DNA from: Nocardia vinacea NBRC 16497
GTDB taxonomy: Bacteria > Actinomycetota > Actinomycetes > Mycobacteriales > Mycobacteriaceae
DNA length: 64,000 nucleotides
Assembly (NCBI RefSeq): GCF_000308835.1
Contig: NZ_BAGN01000085.1
Coordinates: forward strand, 62,001 to 126,000
Reading direction: 5' to 3'
Shown here: piece by piece, positions 34,444-44,250 of the stretch
Numbering within the stretch: position 1 is the stretch's first letter
Layout of the letters: each line of letters opens with the position of its first letter
Made by a program: the position numbers and the translations under genes
Notes under the pieces: generated by a model
Databases searched by the model: none
What the model saw: only the letters and a program-made list of their open reading frames with translations
What the model was told of the DNA's origin: nothing

Positions 34444-35592
34444 GTGACTACCGATCCGTTGGGCTGGCTTGACGAACGCGCCGCCGAGCGCGTACGTGTC
34501 GGGTTGCGCCGTGAGCTGCGACCCCGTGCGGCACAGTCGCCATCGATCGACCTCGCCTCCAACGACTACCTCGGGCTGGTACGTCATCCGGAGGTCATCG
34601 AGGGTGCGATCGAGGCCGTGCGACGCTGGGGTACCGGGTCGACCGGATCCCGGCTCGTCACCGGGACCACGGCCGAACACGAGCAGCTCGAGACCGAACT
34701 CGCCGAATTCGTCGGCGCCGAGACCGGTTTGGTCTTCGCCTCCGGTTACGCCGCCAACCTCGGGGTGGTGACAGCGCTCGCCGGGCGGGGCGCGCTGGTC
34801 GTCTCCGATGCGGCCAGCCACGCTTCACTGGTCGATGCCTGCCGGCTCTCGCGCTCGCGCGTGGAGATCGCCGCGCACTGCGATGTCGAGGCGGTCGAGC
34901 GGTTGCTGGCCGAGCGGAGTGAGGAACGGGCACTGGTACTTACCGATTCGGTGTTCAGCGCCGACGGTGATATGGCTCCGCTGGCCGAGTTGCACCGGGT
35001 CACCCGGGCGAATGGCGCGGTGCTGATCGTGGACGAGGCGCACGGGCTCGGTGTGCGCGGCGCGGGTGGGCGCGGACTGGTGCACGAGGTCGGCTTGGCC
35101 GGGGAACCGGATCTTGTCGTGACCGCGACCCTGTCGAAAGCCCTTGCCGCACAGGGTGGTGTTGTACTGGCCGCCGAGCGGGTGCGTGCGCATCTCATCG
35201 ATGCGGCGCGCACGTTCATTTTCGATACCGGGCTCGCGCCCGCCGCGGTCGGTGCGGCGCGGGCGGCGCTGCGGTTGTTGCGTCGAGAGCCCGAGATGGC
35301 GGGTCGAGTGTTGCAGCGGGCCGCGGATATCGCGCGCATTGCCGGTGTGGCGGAACCGGATTCGGCGGTTGTCTCGGTGGTACTCGGTGAGGCGCAGGTC
35401 GCATATGACGCCGCGCAGGAATGCCGTGCACGTGGACTCGATGTCGGATGCTTCCGTCCACCGACGGTGCCCGAGGGGACATCGCGGCTGCGGCTCACCG
35501 CACGGGCGAATCTGACCTCCGGTGAACTCGACACCATCGCAACGGTCCTCGGCGAGGTGCTGACACAGGCGCGTGGATTGGTGACCGCATGA
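34444..35592 (+). CDS. bioF: 8-amino-7-oxononanoate synthase
   Basis: About 382 residues from GTG 34444 ([17 protein letters not shown]). It is a PLP enzyme that condenses pimeloyl thioester with alanine to KAPA. The sequence has [34 protein letters not shown], the cofactor aspartate in [19 protein letters not shown], and K232 in [11 protein letters not shown]. The only RBS-like sequence (GGAG) is very close to the start. BioD overlaps its end by 4 nt, so bioF-bioD form an operon under the BioQ box at 34413. Confidence 0.95.
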   Translation: MTTDPLGWLDERAAERVRVGLRRELRPRAAQSPSIDLASNDYLGLVRHPEVIEGAIEAVRRWGTGSTGSRLVTGTTAEHEQLETELAEFVGAETGLVFASGYAANLGVVTALAGRGALVVSDAASHASLVDACRLSRSRVEIAAHCDVEAVERLLAERSEERALVLTDSVFSADGDMAPLAELHRVTRANGAVLIVDEAHGLGVRGAGGRGLVHEVGLAGEPDLVVTATLSKALAAQGGVVLAAERVRAHLIDAARTFIFDTGLAPAAVGAARAALRLLRREPEMAGRVLQRAADIARIAGVAEPDSAVVSVVLGEAQVAYDAAQECRARGLDVGCFRPPTVPEGTSRLRLTARANLTSGELDTIATVLGEVLTQARGLVTA

Positions 35593-36266
35593 GTGTGCTG
35601 TTCGTGACCGGTACGTCTACGGAGGTCGGCAAGACCGTGGTGACCGCCGCGCTCGCCGCGGCCGCGCTGGCCGCCGGTCGGTCGGTGGCGGTGTGCAAAC
35701 CGGCCCAAACCGGTGTGGCGCCGGGCGAACCCGGCGATCTCGCCGAAGTCGAACGCCTCACCGGTGTCACGAGAACGGTCGAGATTGCCCGCTATCCCGA
35801 TCCATTGGCTCCGGATACCGCCGCGCGTCGGTGCGGGCAGCCGCTGTTGACGCTGAGTGAAACCGCCGCCGCCATCGACTCACTCGCGGATGCGGACCTG
35901 ACCCTGGTCGAAGGCGCAGGCGGATTGCTGGTCCGCCTCGGCGAATTCACGCTGCTCGAGCTGGCGCAGAAGCTCGACGCCCCGGTGCTAGTAGTCGCCG
36001 CGGCTGCGCTCGGGACTCTCAACCACACCGAATTGACCACGCGCGCGCTGTCGTCAGCCGGTGTCCGCTGTGCGGGGGTGGTGATCGGCTCCTGGCCCGA
36101 GACGCCCGGGCTGGCCGAAGAGTGCAATCGCACTGATCTGCCCAGGGTTACCGGAGTCGAGTTGGTCGGTGCGGTGCCCGCGGGTGCGGGTGGGTGGGAT
36201 CGCGAGCGGTTCTCCGCCACTGCACCTGGTTGGTTCACTCCCGGTTGGTCCGCGCTCGGCCACTAG
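35589..36266 (+). CDS. bioD: Dethiobiotin synthetase
   Basis: A 225-residue P-loop enzyme that closes the ureido ring of dethiobiotin from DAPA, CO2 and ATP. The P-loop is [13 protein letters not shown] at residues 6-18. CKPAQTG and [14 protein letters not shown] are family motifs. Its ATG sits inside the ATGA overlap with bioF. Its last 32 nt overlap a possible small membrane-protein gene on the opposite strand. Confidence 0.94.
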   Translation: MSVLFVTGTSTEVGKTVVTAALAAAALAAGRSVAVCKPAQTGVAPGEPGDLAEVERLTGVTRTVEIARYPDPLAPDTAARRCGQPLLTLSETAAAIDSLADADLTLVEGAGGLLVRLGEFTLLELAQKLDAPVLVVAAAALGTLNHTELTTRALSSAGVRCAGVVIGSWPETPGLAEECNRTDLPRVTGVELVGAVPAGAGGWDRERFSATAPGWFTPGWSALGH

Positions 36267-36432
36267 GTTTCCGCGGCGGCCGCTGTCCGGCGATCGGCAG
36301 CGTCTCCGCACCGAAACCGGTCGCGACGATCATCGCCGCGATCAGCAGCACACCGAGCACCGGAACCACGATCGCCAAGCGACGGTTCGATATTCGTATG
36401 TGGGTACTGCCGGATGTGCGCGCACGCATCAT
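36235..36432 (-). CDS. Possible small membrane protein
   Basis: A 65-codon frame from ATG 36432 ([19 protein letters not shown]) with a basic N-terminus, one clear membrane helix ([23 protein letters not shown]), and a basic tail ending RARTNRE. Charge and hydrophobicity look real, but the 3' end overlaps bioD by 32 nt and there is no homology I recognise. It could be non-coding. The divergent space up to 36652 shows no other gene. Confidence 0.45.
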   Translation of the reverse strand: MMRARTSGSTHIRISNRRLAIVVPVLGVLLIAAMIVATGFGAETLPIAGQRPPRKPSGRARTNRE

Positions 36433-36652
36433 CGGTACTGCTCCATAGGCAAATCGCGGCCTCTCCAGAGTTGTCCCGACGGGGGAGGTCCGACTTTCGC
36501 CGCGAGGGCGATCACAGTGGCGACCGTTCCGGAATTGCACCGGATTCCCGCACCCGCCGGGGATGACGGCCCGAGCCCTACCGTTCGGTCGGGTTCACCG
36601 CCGCCATCGGGTCGCCTGGCAGCACTCGCGAACCGTACCTACAGTGGAGAAG

Positions 36653-37819
36653 ATGTCGCCGTTGGACGATCGGCACCCGTCCACCGTCTCGGACTGGGAC
36701 GACGCGCGACGGAGGGCCCGGCTTCGGGAGACTCGTCTCGGGCACGGGTGGCAGACGTTGCGCCGTACCAGGTTGGCGCTGCTGCGGGTCGCCTTGGTAT
36801 TGCTCGCTGGGCTCATCGTGTTCGCCCAGTACTGGGTGCACGACGTCACCCCGGAACGCGATCGGCTCGCGCGCACCGAACCCGCCGTCCTGCCGATCGC
36901 CACCCCCGCGCACGATCGCGACTGGGACACAGTCGTCGTCGATATGGTCGGTCTCGGTGGACTCAATGCCAGCAATACCGCGGCCGCGCTGCCCGCCCTC
37001 AGCGATATGGGCGTGGTCTGGGCCATCAAATACGACAATCAAGGTATAGACACCAAGGTGATCGCGGATCTGATCATCCGCGCCGCCCAGATGTCGGGGC
37101 TGAAGAACGTTGTGCTGGTCGGACACAGTATGGGCGGGGTCATCGCGCTCGAGGTCGCGCGGCATATCCACCTCGACAGCGACCTGCGCCTAGTGGGAGT
37201 GATTCTCGACTGCACCCCGGTGGATTTGAATGCGGTGCGTCCGGAGAGTCGCGGTGCGGGCGAGGATATGGTGCGCTGGATGGGCTGGCTACCGGGGGCG
37301 CGGGAAAGCCGAACGCTGCGGCTGGCGGTCGAAACCTATGCGCGCCGTGATCGATTCGTCGATCGCGGGGCTACTGGGTTGCGCGGAGTCCGGCTCGAAC
37401 CATTGCGCGATGTCGTCGAAGAAGTGCTGCGCGAGAAGGTCTTCTCCAAAGACGCGGCCAGCAACGGCCTGATCGAGACGCAGTTCCTGGCGATCGTGGC
37501 GGGCGGTGCGATCAACGATCTGCGCGCGCTGTCCCGGCCCGCCGACGGCAAACCGCGCCCGGCCATCGTCTTCATCCGCCCGCGCAATCCGGATGACGAC
37601 CGGGTGGTGGATGTCGAGTACTCCCACCAGGTGCTCATCGAGCGGGCCGGTGGCGTCGACGGCTCGCTGCTGGTCGTCATGCCGCGAAATACCGGGCACG
37701 CCAATCCGATGCAGCGCCCCGAGGAGTACAACCGGATTATCGACCAGCAGATCCTGCCGTTCATCCAGCGATATCAGGAGCAGATGCGCGCGACGATCTC
37801 CGCGGCGGCGCCGCGCTGA
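36653..37819 (+). CDS. Membrane-anchored alpha/beta hydrolase
   Basis: About 388 residues from ATG 36653 (MSPLDDRHPSTVSDWDD); an in-frame GTG three codons earlier is possible. One membrane helix at about residues 38-60 (LALLRVALVLLAGLIVFAQYW) anchors an extracytoplasmic hydrolase. The nucleophile elbow is VGHSMGGV with S159. A beta-strand then leads to the DCTPVDLNAV loop, and the catalytic His candidate is in RNTGHANPMQRPEEY. It resembles actinobacterial alpha/beta hydrolases of unknown substrate. It stands alone between the bio genes and the sulfonate-type transporter. Confidence 0.8.
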   Translation: MSPLDDRHPSTVSDWDDARRRARLRETRLGHGWQTLRRTRLALLRVALVLLAGLIVFAQYWVHDVTPERDRLARTEPAVLPIATPAHDRDWDTVVVDMVGLGGLNASNTAAALPALSDMGVVWAIKYDNQGIDTKVIADLIIRAAQMSGLKNVVLVGHSMGGVIALEVARHIHLDSDLRLVGVILDCTPVDLNAVRPESRGAGEDMVRWMGWLPGARESRTLRLAVETYARRDRFVDRGATGLRGVRLEPLRDVVEEVLREKVFSKDAASNGLIETQFLAIVAGGAINDLRALSRPADGKPRPAIVFIRPRNPDDDRVVDVEYSHQVLIERAGGVDGSLLVVMPRNTGHANPMQRPEEYNRIIDQQILPFIQRYQEQMRATISAAAPR

Positions 37820-37938
37820 GGGGATGGCAGCCAGCGGAGCCGGCGGTGTGGGTGAACACAGTTGGAATCGGGCGCTGCGTTGGAATCAGGCTAAGGCAAA
37901 CCGTATGCGTGCCGGTTTCAGCTTGATTCAATCACCGC

Positions 37939-39027
37939 ATGTTCCGACCACGTACGTTCCTGACCGGCCTGCACGGCCGCACTATTGCCGCGTTGCTCGC
38001 TGCGGCGACCGTTGCGAGCCTGGGGTTGACCGGCTGCGCGAGCGACGATAAGCCGGTCGGTAAAACCGACGCACCGCTGCCTACCGAAATCCCCGCGGGC
38101 ACAAAGCTCGTGCTCGCCGATCAACAGGAGCGGTTCAAGTCGGTACTCCAGTTCTCCGGCGAACTCGACAAGCTGCCGTTCAAGGTGGAGTTCGCCAATT
38201 TCATCGGTGGACCGGCCATCCTGGAGGCATTCCGGGCCGGTGCCGCCGATGTTGCGACCGTCGGCGATGTCCCGCCGATCCATGCGCAGGTCGCCGGGCA
38301 GGACGTGCCGATCGTCGCGGCTTACCAATCCAATCCCAACGCACTGAAACTTGCGGTGGCGCCGGGCAAGACGGCCACCACGCTCGCCGATCTCAAGGGC
38401 AAGAAGATCGCCTACGCGGAGGGCACCGCCCAACAGGCCGCGGTGCTGCGGGCGCTCGCCAAGGCCGGGCTGAAACCCACTGATGTGCAACTGGTTCGGC
38501 TGCAGCTCGCGGAGTTCCTGGACGCGGTGCGCACCGGCCAGGTCGATATCGCGCCGCTGGCCGAACCGAACGTCACCCGGCTGTTGCGTACCCCGGGCGC
38601 CTCGCTGATCCCGGACTCGGAGACCACCGGTATCTACGGCGGTGTCGGCTACCTGTACGCGCGCCGCGCCGCGGTGACCGATCCGGCCAAGGCGGCGGCG
38701 ACTCGGGCGGTGGTCGCCGCCTATATTCGCGCCTACCAGTGGGTCAATACCCACCAGGAGGAGTGGGCGCGCAAGTACTACGTCGAGAACCAGAAGGTCA
38801 GCGCCGACGATGCCAAACGCATCGTCGACTCGTTCGGCACCTACACCTTCCCGCATCTGGATCAGCACCTCATCGATCGCCAGCAGGGCACCATCGACGC
38901 GATCGACAACGCGGGCGAACTGCCCAAGAAGGTGCGCGCCGCAGACGGTTTCGATCTGCGCTTCGACGCCGTCATCACCCAGGCGGTCACCGAGAGCGGC
39001 GCCGCGTTCGAACCGAAGGCGAAATAG
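37939..39027 (+). CDS. ABC transporter substrate-binding lipoprotein (SsuA/NMT1-like)
   Basis: A 362-residue lipoprotein with signal peptide and lipobox LTGC (C33). The fold is NMT1/SsuA type: PAGTKLVLADQQERFKSVL, EFANFIGGPAILEAFRAGAADVATVGDVPPIHAQ, and the LKGKKIAYAEGTAQQAAVLRAL hinge. Such proteins bind alkanesulfonates, taurine, nitrate or thiamine precursors. With the permease, ATPase and flavin monooxygenase genes that follow, organosulfur uptake is the best guess. The permease starts 2 nt after its stop. Confidence 0.9.
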   Translation: MFRPRTFLTGLHGRTIAALLAAATVASLGLTGCASDDKPVGKTDAPLPTEIPAGTKLVLADQQERFKSVLQFSGELDKLPFKVEFANFIGGPAILEAFRAGAADVATVGDVPPIHAQVAGQDVPIVAAYQSNPNALKLAVAPGKTATTLADLKGKKIAYAEGTAQQAAVLRALAKAGLKPTDVQLVRLQLAEFLDAVRTGQVDIAPLAEPNVTRLLRTPGASLIPDSETTGIYGGVGYLYARRAAVTDPAKAAATRAVVAAYIRAYQWVNTHQEEWARKYYVENQKVSADDAKRIVDSFGTYTFPHLDQHLIDRQQGTIDAIDNAGELPKKVRAADGFDLRFDAVITQAVTESGAAFEPKAK

Positions 39028-39029
39028 TA

Positions 39030-39896
39030 ATGGCTACCTTGGATGCCGGTGTACTCGGCCGGATCGGACGAAGTTCACGCACCGTCGCGGAGCCGGTATT
39101 GGCCCGCCGCAAGCCGACTCGGCCCCGGCTCGGACCGGGCCGCCCGATTCCGTTCGGCATCGCCATCGGGCCCGTATTGCTGATCGCGGCGTGGGTGATC
39201 GGATCCGCTTCGGGCGCACTGGATGAGCAGACACTGCCCGCGCCGTGGACGGTCGCCGAGACCGCACGCGATCTGCTCGCCGACGGCAGACTGCAATCGA
39301 ATCTGCTGACCTCGCTGAAGCGCGCGGCCTGGGGCCTCGGGCTCGGCGTGGTGATCGGTGTGGTGCTCGCATTGATCGCCGGATTGAGCCGTGTCGGTGA
39401 AGCCCTGCTGGACGGGCCGATTCAGATCAAACGCTCGATTCCGACGCTGGCGCTGATTCCGCTGTTCATCGTGTGGTTCGGCATCGGTGAGGACATGAAG
39501 CTCATCGTCATCACGACCAGCGTGGCGATTCCGATCTATATAAATACCCACGCGCAATTGCGTGGCGTCGACAGCCGGTATGTGGAGTTGGCTGCGACGG
39601 TGGGTCTTTCGCGCTGGGGATTCATCCGCCGGATCGCGTTGCCCGGTTCGCTGCCCGGATTCTTCACGGGCCTGCGGCTGGCGGTCACGATTTCCTGGCT
39701 GGCCCTGGTCGTGGTCGAACAGGTGAATGCCACCAGCGGCATCGGCTATCTGATGACGCAGGCGCGTACCTACGGCCAGATCGACGTCATCGTGGTCGGC
39801 CTGGTGATCTACGGCCTGCTCGGACTGTTCGGCGATCTCGCCGTGCGCGCGACGGAACGGAGGGCGCTGTCATGGCGACAGACGATCGCGGACTGA
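39030..39896 (+). CDS. ABC transporter permease (SsuC-like)
   Basis: About 288 residues from ATG 39030 (MATLDAGVLGRIGRS). Six or so membrane segments and the permease EAA-type loop ELAATVGLSRWGFIRRIALPGSLPGFFTGLRL, near residues 180-210, identify the binding-protein-dependent transporter inner-membrane component. It is downstream of the lipoprotein gene and overlaps the ATPase gene by 25 nt, forming a tight operon. The best match is the SsuC/TauC branch. Confidence 0.9.
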   Translation: MATLDAGVLGRIGRSSRTVAEPVLARRKPTRPRLGPGRPIPFGIAIGPVLLIAAWVIGSASGALDEQTLPAPWTVAETARDLLADGRLQSNLLTSLKRAAWGLGLGVVIGVVLALIAGLSRVGEALLDGPIQIKRSIPTLALIPLFIVWFGIGEDMKLIVITTSVAIPIYINTHAQLRGVDSRYVELAATVGLSRWGFIRRIALPGSLPGFFTGLRLAVTISWLALVVVEQVNATSGIGYLMTQARTYGQIDVIVVGLVIYGLLGLFGDLAVRATERRALSWRQTIAD

Positions 39897-40621
39897 ATGT
39901 GGTCCGAACCCGCGGGCTGCGCAGGGGTTTCGGCGATCGCGTGGTGTTGCACGGTATCGATCTCGATATCGCGCGCGGCGAATTCGTCGCACTGCTCGGG
40001 CGCAGCGGTTCGGGTAAGAGCACCTTGTTGCGCGCGCTGGCCGAGCTGGATCGCGATGTGCTCGGCTCGGGTGAGTTGCGAGTGCCGACGGAACGCGCGG
40101 TGGTGTTCCAGGACTCGCGGCTGCTGCCGTGGAATCGGGTACTGGACAATGTGACTCTCGGTTTGAAGAGTGCCGATGCCGCCGAGCGCGGTCGCACGGC
40201 GCTGGCGGAAGTCGGCCTCGCCGGGCGGGAAAAGGCCTGGCCCAAGGAGCTTTCCGGCGGTGAACAACAGCGCGTCGCCTTGGCGCGGTCCCTGGTCAGG
40301 GAACCGGAGTTGCTGCTGGCCGATGAGCCTTTCGGTGCGCTGGATGCGCTCACCCGCATCAAAATGCATGTGCTGCTGCAGGATCTGTGCGCCAGGCACA
40401 AGCCGGCCGTCTTGCTGGTGACCCACGATGTCGATGAAGCGGTGCTGCTCGCCGACCGCGTACTCGTCCTCGACGAGGGCCGCATCGCCGTCGACCAGCG
40501 TATCGATCTGGAACGCCCACGCCGCCACACCGATCCGGACTTCAACCGCCTGCGCGAACTGCTGCTTGCCAGCCTCGGCGTCGATGTCGCGGCCCTGCAC
40601 GATGAGAAGAAAGCCTCATGA
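39872..40621 (+). CDS. ABC transporter ATP-binding protein (SsuB-like)
   Basis: A 249-residue ATPase. It has Walker A GRSGSGKSTLLRALAE, Q-loop VVFQDSRLLPWNRV, signature ELSGGEQQRVALARSLV, Walker B LLLADEPFGALDALTR, and the H-loop LVTHDVDEAV. It begins 25 nt inside the permease gene and ends in an ATGA-like overlap with the monooxygenase gene (40618-40621). It energises the SsuABC-like transporter. Confidence 0.92.
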   Translation: MATDDRGLNVVRTRGLRRGFGDRVVLHGIDLDIARGEFVALLGRSGSGKSTLLRALAELDRDVLGSGELRVPTERAVVFQDSRLLPWNRVLDNVTLGLKSADAAERGRTALAEVGLAGREKAWPKELSGGEQQRVALARSLVREPELLLADEPFGALDALTRIKMHVLLQDLCARHKPAVLLVTHDVDEAVLLADRVLVLDEGRIAVDQRIDLERPRRHTDPDFNRLRELLLASLGVDVAALHDEKKAS

Positions 40622-41961
40622 CCCGCCAACTCAGCCTCAATGCGTTCATCTATCCCTCCGGACATCATGAGGCGGCCTGGCGGCATCCGCAGAGCCGACC
40701 CGACCGGATCTACGATGTCGCCTACTACCAGGAGATCGGCCGCACGGCCGAAGCCGCGAAACTCGACGCGGTGTTCTTCGCCGACGGGCCCGCACTGCGC
40801 ACCAATGTCGAACACAATGCGGCCTCGGGTCTGGAACCGATCACCCTGCTCACCGCGATCGCCACGGCCACCACCCATCTCGGGTTGATCGCCACCGCGT
40901 CCACCACCTACTACGAGCCCTACAACCTGGCCAGGTTGTTCTCCACGCTCGACCACATCTCCCGTGGCCGGGCGGGCTGGAATATCGTCACCACCGGAAC
41001 CGACCTCGCCGCCGCGAATTTCGGGCTCGACAAACATCCCGATCATGCGACGCGATACGCGCGGGCACGGGAATTCGTCGATGCGGTCGTCGCGCTGTGG
41101 GACAGCTGGGAGGACGACGCCATCCTGCTGGACCGGGAGGCGGGCATCTACGCCGATCCGGACAAGATCCACCCGATCGACTTCGTCGGCGAATATCTCA
41201 GCGTGCGTGGGCCGTTCAACGCGCCGCGCACCCCACAGGGACATCCGGTGCTCGTACAGGCCGGTGCGTCGAATGACGGCCGCGCGTTCGCGGGCCAGTA
41301 CGCCGAGGCGATCTTCACCGCGCACCAGCGGCTCGAAGACGCGCAGGCGTTCTATGCCGATATCAAGGCCAAAGCCGCCGAATTCGGCCGTGACGCCGAG
41401 CAGATCAAGATCCTGCCCGGTATCAGCCCGTTCATCGGCGATACCGAGGCGGCGGCCAAACAGTTGGAACGGGAGTTCAACGAGCTCACAGTGCCCGCAT
41501 ACGGGCTGAAGCAGTTGGAGGGCATCGCGGGTGAGAGCTTGCGGAACCTGCCGCTGGATGAACCCGTGCCGCTCGAATTGTTCAGCGACGCGGGCGATGT
41601 CACCGATAACGAGCGCAGCCGTCGGCAGGTGGTCGCCGGAATCGTGCAGCGGGAACGGCCCACCGTGCGCGGGCTGCTGCATCGTCTTGCCGGTGCCCGT
41701 GGACATCGGGTCTTCGCCGGTACGCCGGAGCAGGTCGCGGACACCATCGAGGACTGGTTCCGCAATGGCGCCGCCGACGGTTTCAATGTGATGCCGCCCT
41801 ACTATCCGGGTGGTCTGGAGGTCTTCGCCGAGCAGGTCGTCCCGATCCTGCAGCGGCGCGGCCTGTTCCGCACCGAATACACCGGAACCACACTGCGCGA
41901 CCACTTCGGTCTGCCGCGTCCGGAGAGCCGGTACGCCCGGCGACCGGCGCTCGCGCAGTGA
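40618..41961 (+). CDS. NtaA/DszA-family FMN-dependent monooxygenase
   Basis: A 447-residue luciferase-like monooxygenase of the NtaA/SnaA/DszA/DmoA group, starting MTRQLSLNAFIYPSGHHEAAWRHPQS. The family landmarks are DAVFFADGPAL, HLGLIATASTTYYEPYNLARLFSTLDHISRGRAGWNIVTT, and the C-terminal DGFNVMPPYYPGGLEVFAEQVVPILQRRG. These enzymes use FMNH2 from a partner reductase to oxidise sulfones, sulfides, nitrilotriacetate or similar. No reductase gene is nearby. Coupling to the transporter by a 4-nt overlap points to desulfonation of an imported organosulfur compound, with the exact substrate unknown. Confidence 0.88.
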   Translation: MTRQLSLNAFIYPSGHHEAAWRHPQSRPDRIYDVAYYQEIGRTAEAAKLDAVFFADGPALRTNVEHNAASGLEPITLLTAIATATTHLGLIATASTTYYEPYNLARLFSTLDHISRGRAGWNIVTTGTDLAAANFGLDKHPDHATRYARAREFVDAVVALWDSWEDDAILLDREAGIYADPDKIHPIDFVGEYLSVRGPFNAPRTPQGHPVLVQAGASNDGRAFAGQYAEAIFTAHQRLEDAQAFYADIKAKAAEFGRDAEQIKILPGISPFIGDTEAAAKQLEREFNELTVPAYGLKQLEGIAGESLRNLPLDEPVPLELFSDAGDVTDNERSRRQVVAGIVQRERPTVRGLLHRLAGARGHRVFAGTPEQVADTIEDWFRNGAADGFNVMPPYYPGGLEVFAEQVVPILQRRGLFRTEYTGTTLRDHFGLPRPESRYARRPALAQ

Positions 41962-42244
41962 GCGCCTGTACCAGGCCGTATCGGGCTCGGCGAAATAGTC
42001 GCCATCGCCAAGACCACGCTGCCAGCGGGAATCCGGCGGCTGCGACGGGGGCGAGTGTTCGTGGGGGCATGTGCTGCATGAGCTTTCGGCGTGAGCGACC
42101 TGGCCGGTACCGTCGGGCGCAGGACAATCCGTGCCGGTACCGACTTCGCACGGCGCGGGCGCTGTGAGTGAGCGTCGGCCAGCGAACCATCAGCACAGCG
42201 TCCCCTCGCGTACGACGGAGCCGAGCGCCTGCGAGATAGAAGTC

Positions 42245-43474
42245 GTGAGCGGACAGGTCCGAACCACAAGGGAATCCGTTCGTCTGCGTTCGCTGGTGTG
42301 GACGGTGTTCGTGCCCGTGGTGCTCTACGGCATCGGATCCGGTGCGGCCGCACCGATGTACGCGTTGCGCGCATTGGATCTGGGTGCGTCGGCCGGTGTC
42401 GCCGGAATCGTCGTCGCGCTGAGCGGGTTGGGGATGGTGCTGGCCGATCTGCCCGCGGGGCGGATCGTGGCGCGCATCGGGGAACGCTGGGCGATCGCCG
42501 TCGGATCGGCCCTCGGTTTGGTCGGGGTGCTGTGCGCGATCTTCGCACCGCATACCGGGTTGCTGGCGGTTGGTGTGCTGCTCAATGGAACCGCCAGTGC
42601 GGTATGGGGTTTGGCGCGACAGTCCTACATCGTGGCCGTTGTGCCACTGGACGAGCGGGGCCGTGCGTTCTCGGCCTTGGCCGGTGCCTCGCGCCTCGGA
42701 TCGTTCTGCGGACCGTTCGTAGGGGCCGCGATGGTGTACGCCATGGGGCCGAGCGGTGCGCTGTGGTTGCAGTTCGGCACGACCGTCGCATCGGGCGCGG
42801 CGATGCTCGCCATCCGTTCGGCCGACGCCGACGATACGGATGCCGCCGATCACACCCTGCGTTCAGTGGTCGTCGAAAACCGCAGGGTGCTGGGCACACT
42901 CGGTCTGGCGGCACTGCTGATGGGTGGTGCCAGGGCGACCCGCACCGCACTGCTCCCGCTGTGGGCCGCGCATATCGGCGTGAGTGCCGCCGCCACGAGC
43001 CTGATATTCGGCATCGCCGGCGCAATGGACGTGCTGCTGTCCTACCCGGGCGGCATCCTGCTCGATCGCTACGGCAGTCGCGCCACCGGCGTGCCGTCGA
43101 TGTTGCTGTTCGCGGTGGGCTTCGCGGCGCTTCCGTTCACCTCGACGGCGCTCGAACTCACCGGTGCCGCAGTACTGCTCGGGCTCGCCAATGGTGTGAG
43201 CAATGGCATCATCATGACGGTCGGCGCAGGCGCCGCTCCGCCGGGGCAACGTGCGGAATTCCTCGGTGCCTGGCGTCTGACCCATGACATCGGCATGTTC
43301 GCCGGTCCCATTGCCGTCGGCTTGATCAGTGCCGCGACAGTTCTCGGTGCCTCGGCACTCGCCATCGCCGCGGCGGTTTTCGCAGGCGCAATCGCCATGC
43401 ACCGCTGGTTCCCCGGTGCCTATCCCGCCCTGTTCGCAGACGCACGCCGTCCCGAAACCCAGCCAACCGACTGA
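42245..43474 (+). CDS. MFS transporter
   Basis: About 409 residues from GTG 42245 (VSGQVRTTRESVRLRS). The frame is open further back, and another GTG at 42164 is possible. About twelve membrane segments are seen, with a motif-A-like loop DLPAGRIVARIGERWAIAVG and its C-half copy PGGILLDRYGSRATG. It resembles DHA1 exporters. It lies 283 nt after the monooxygenase gene on the same strand, so a link with organosulfur metabolism is possible but unproved. The intervening stretch 41962-42244 shows no gene. Confidence 0.8.
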   Translation: MSGQVRTTRESVRLRSLVWTVFVPVVLYGIGSGAAAPMYALRALDLGASAGVAGIVVALSGLGMVLADLPAGRIVARIGERWAIAVGSALGLVGVLCAIFAPHTGLLAVGVLLNGTASAVWGLARQSYIVAVVPLDERGRAFSALAGASRLGSFCGPFVGAAMVYAMGPSGALWLQFGTTVASGAAMLAIRSADADDTDAADHTLRSVVVENRRVLGTLGLAALLMGGARATRTALLPLWAAHIGVSAAATSLIFGIAGAMDVLLSYPGGILLDRYGSRATGVPSMLLFAVGFAALPFTSTALELTGAAVLLGLANGVSNGIIMTVGAGAAPPGQRAEFLGAWRLTHDIGMFAGPIAVGLISAATVLGASALAIAAAVFAGAIAMHRWFPGAYPALFADARRPETQPTD

Positions 43475-43494
43475 GCGCTCGGTCCACTTATGGC

Positions 43495-43662
43495 GCAGAC
43501 CTGGTGTGTGCCGCGCATAGGTTGCTCCTTGTGTGAGGTGCTCGTTGGGTATGTGCGGTCATGTCAGGATGCTGGCTGGTGGTCAGGACGCTGGTCGCGC
43601 TCGGCCCATGGGTGGTGCAGACCTGGTGTGTGCCGCGTATGGGGCGCACCTTCTGCGCGGTG
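43495..43662. repeat. Direct repeat of about 46 bp, two copies
   Basis: Copies at 43495-43540 and 43617-43662 share the first 21 bases exactly (beginning GCAGACCTGGTG and ending TGCCGCG) and then drift, with eight mismatches over 46. The 122-nt spacing also contains a shorter echo, GTCAGGATGCTGG and GTCAGGACGCTGG. The sequence is G/T-rich, unlike the flanking coding DNA, and no gene is evident between the MFS stop and the next gene. Confidence 0.65.
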
Positions 43663-43701
43663 TATGCGAGGGCCTGCATCGGTGCGCTGGCGCTGGGTAC
43701 T

Positions 43702-44250
43702 TCAGAGCGCTGGTGGGGTTCGGCCGAGGTAGGCGAGGAGCCGGTCGCCGGGGGCCGTGGTCGGCGGTTCGATCGGCGGACCGAAGAGGGGCCATCGGCC
43801 TGCGATCGGGACGAGTTCCGGTGCCACCGCCAGTAATTCGCGGGCGAGGCGCTCCGGGATCGGCGGGGCGCCGCGATCGGCGGCGACGAGATCCCAAGCG
43901 TGGACCGTCAATTCGAGAGCACCGACGGTCCCGAGCACCCGGGCGGGCACCGGCCTCCCGAAGACGACCACCGACCCGGGGTGCTCATTCGCCCAGTCAC
44001 CGAGCAGGGCCACGGCTCGACTTCGAATATGCGGCGTCCCCGCACAATTCGGTAGCGGTGCACCCGGCGTGAGCCGAACCTGCCCACCCGCCAAACCTTC
44101 CCGCAACGCGGCAATCGACTCGTCCACATGCGCGAGCAGCATGCGCGTATTCCAGCCCCGGCACGGCGTGGGCGCGGACAGATCGGAACCGATGCCGGGC
44201 AGTACCGACAGCAGATACGCGACCGCCCGCTCGAGCAGGTCGTCGCTCAT
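43702..44250 (-). CDS. TIGR03086-type DinB/mycothiol-dependent protein
   Basis: A 182-residue helical protein starting MSDDLLERAVAYLLSVLPGIGSDLSAPTPCRGWNTRMLLAHV. That PTPC-x-W-N-x-x-x-LLxHV pattern and the later ELTVHAWDLVAADR are typical of the DinB-like TIGR03083/TIGR03086 (maleylpyruvate isomerase, mycothiol-type) superfamily, in which the histidines bind metal. Function is unknown. Its ATG overlaps the stop of the ECF sigma gene (ATGA), so the two are co-translated. Confidence 0.82.
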   Translation of the reverse strand: MSDDLLERAVAYLLSVLPGIGSDLSAPTPCRGWNTRMLLAHVDESIAALREGLAGGQVRLTPGAPLPNCAGTPHIRSRAVALLGDWANEHPGSVVVFGRPVPARVLGTVGALELTVHAWDLVAADRGAPPIPERLARELLAVAPELVPIAGRWPLFGPPIEPPTTAPGDRLLAYLGRTPPAL

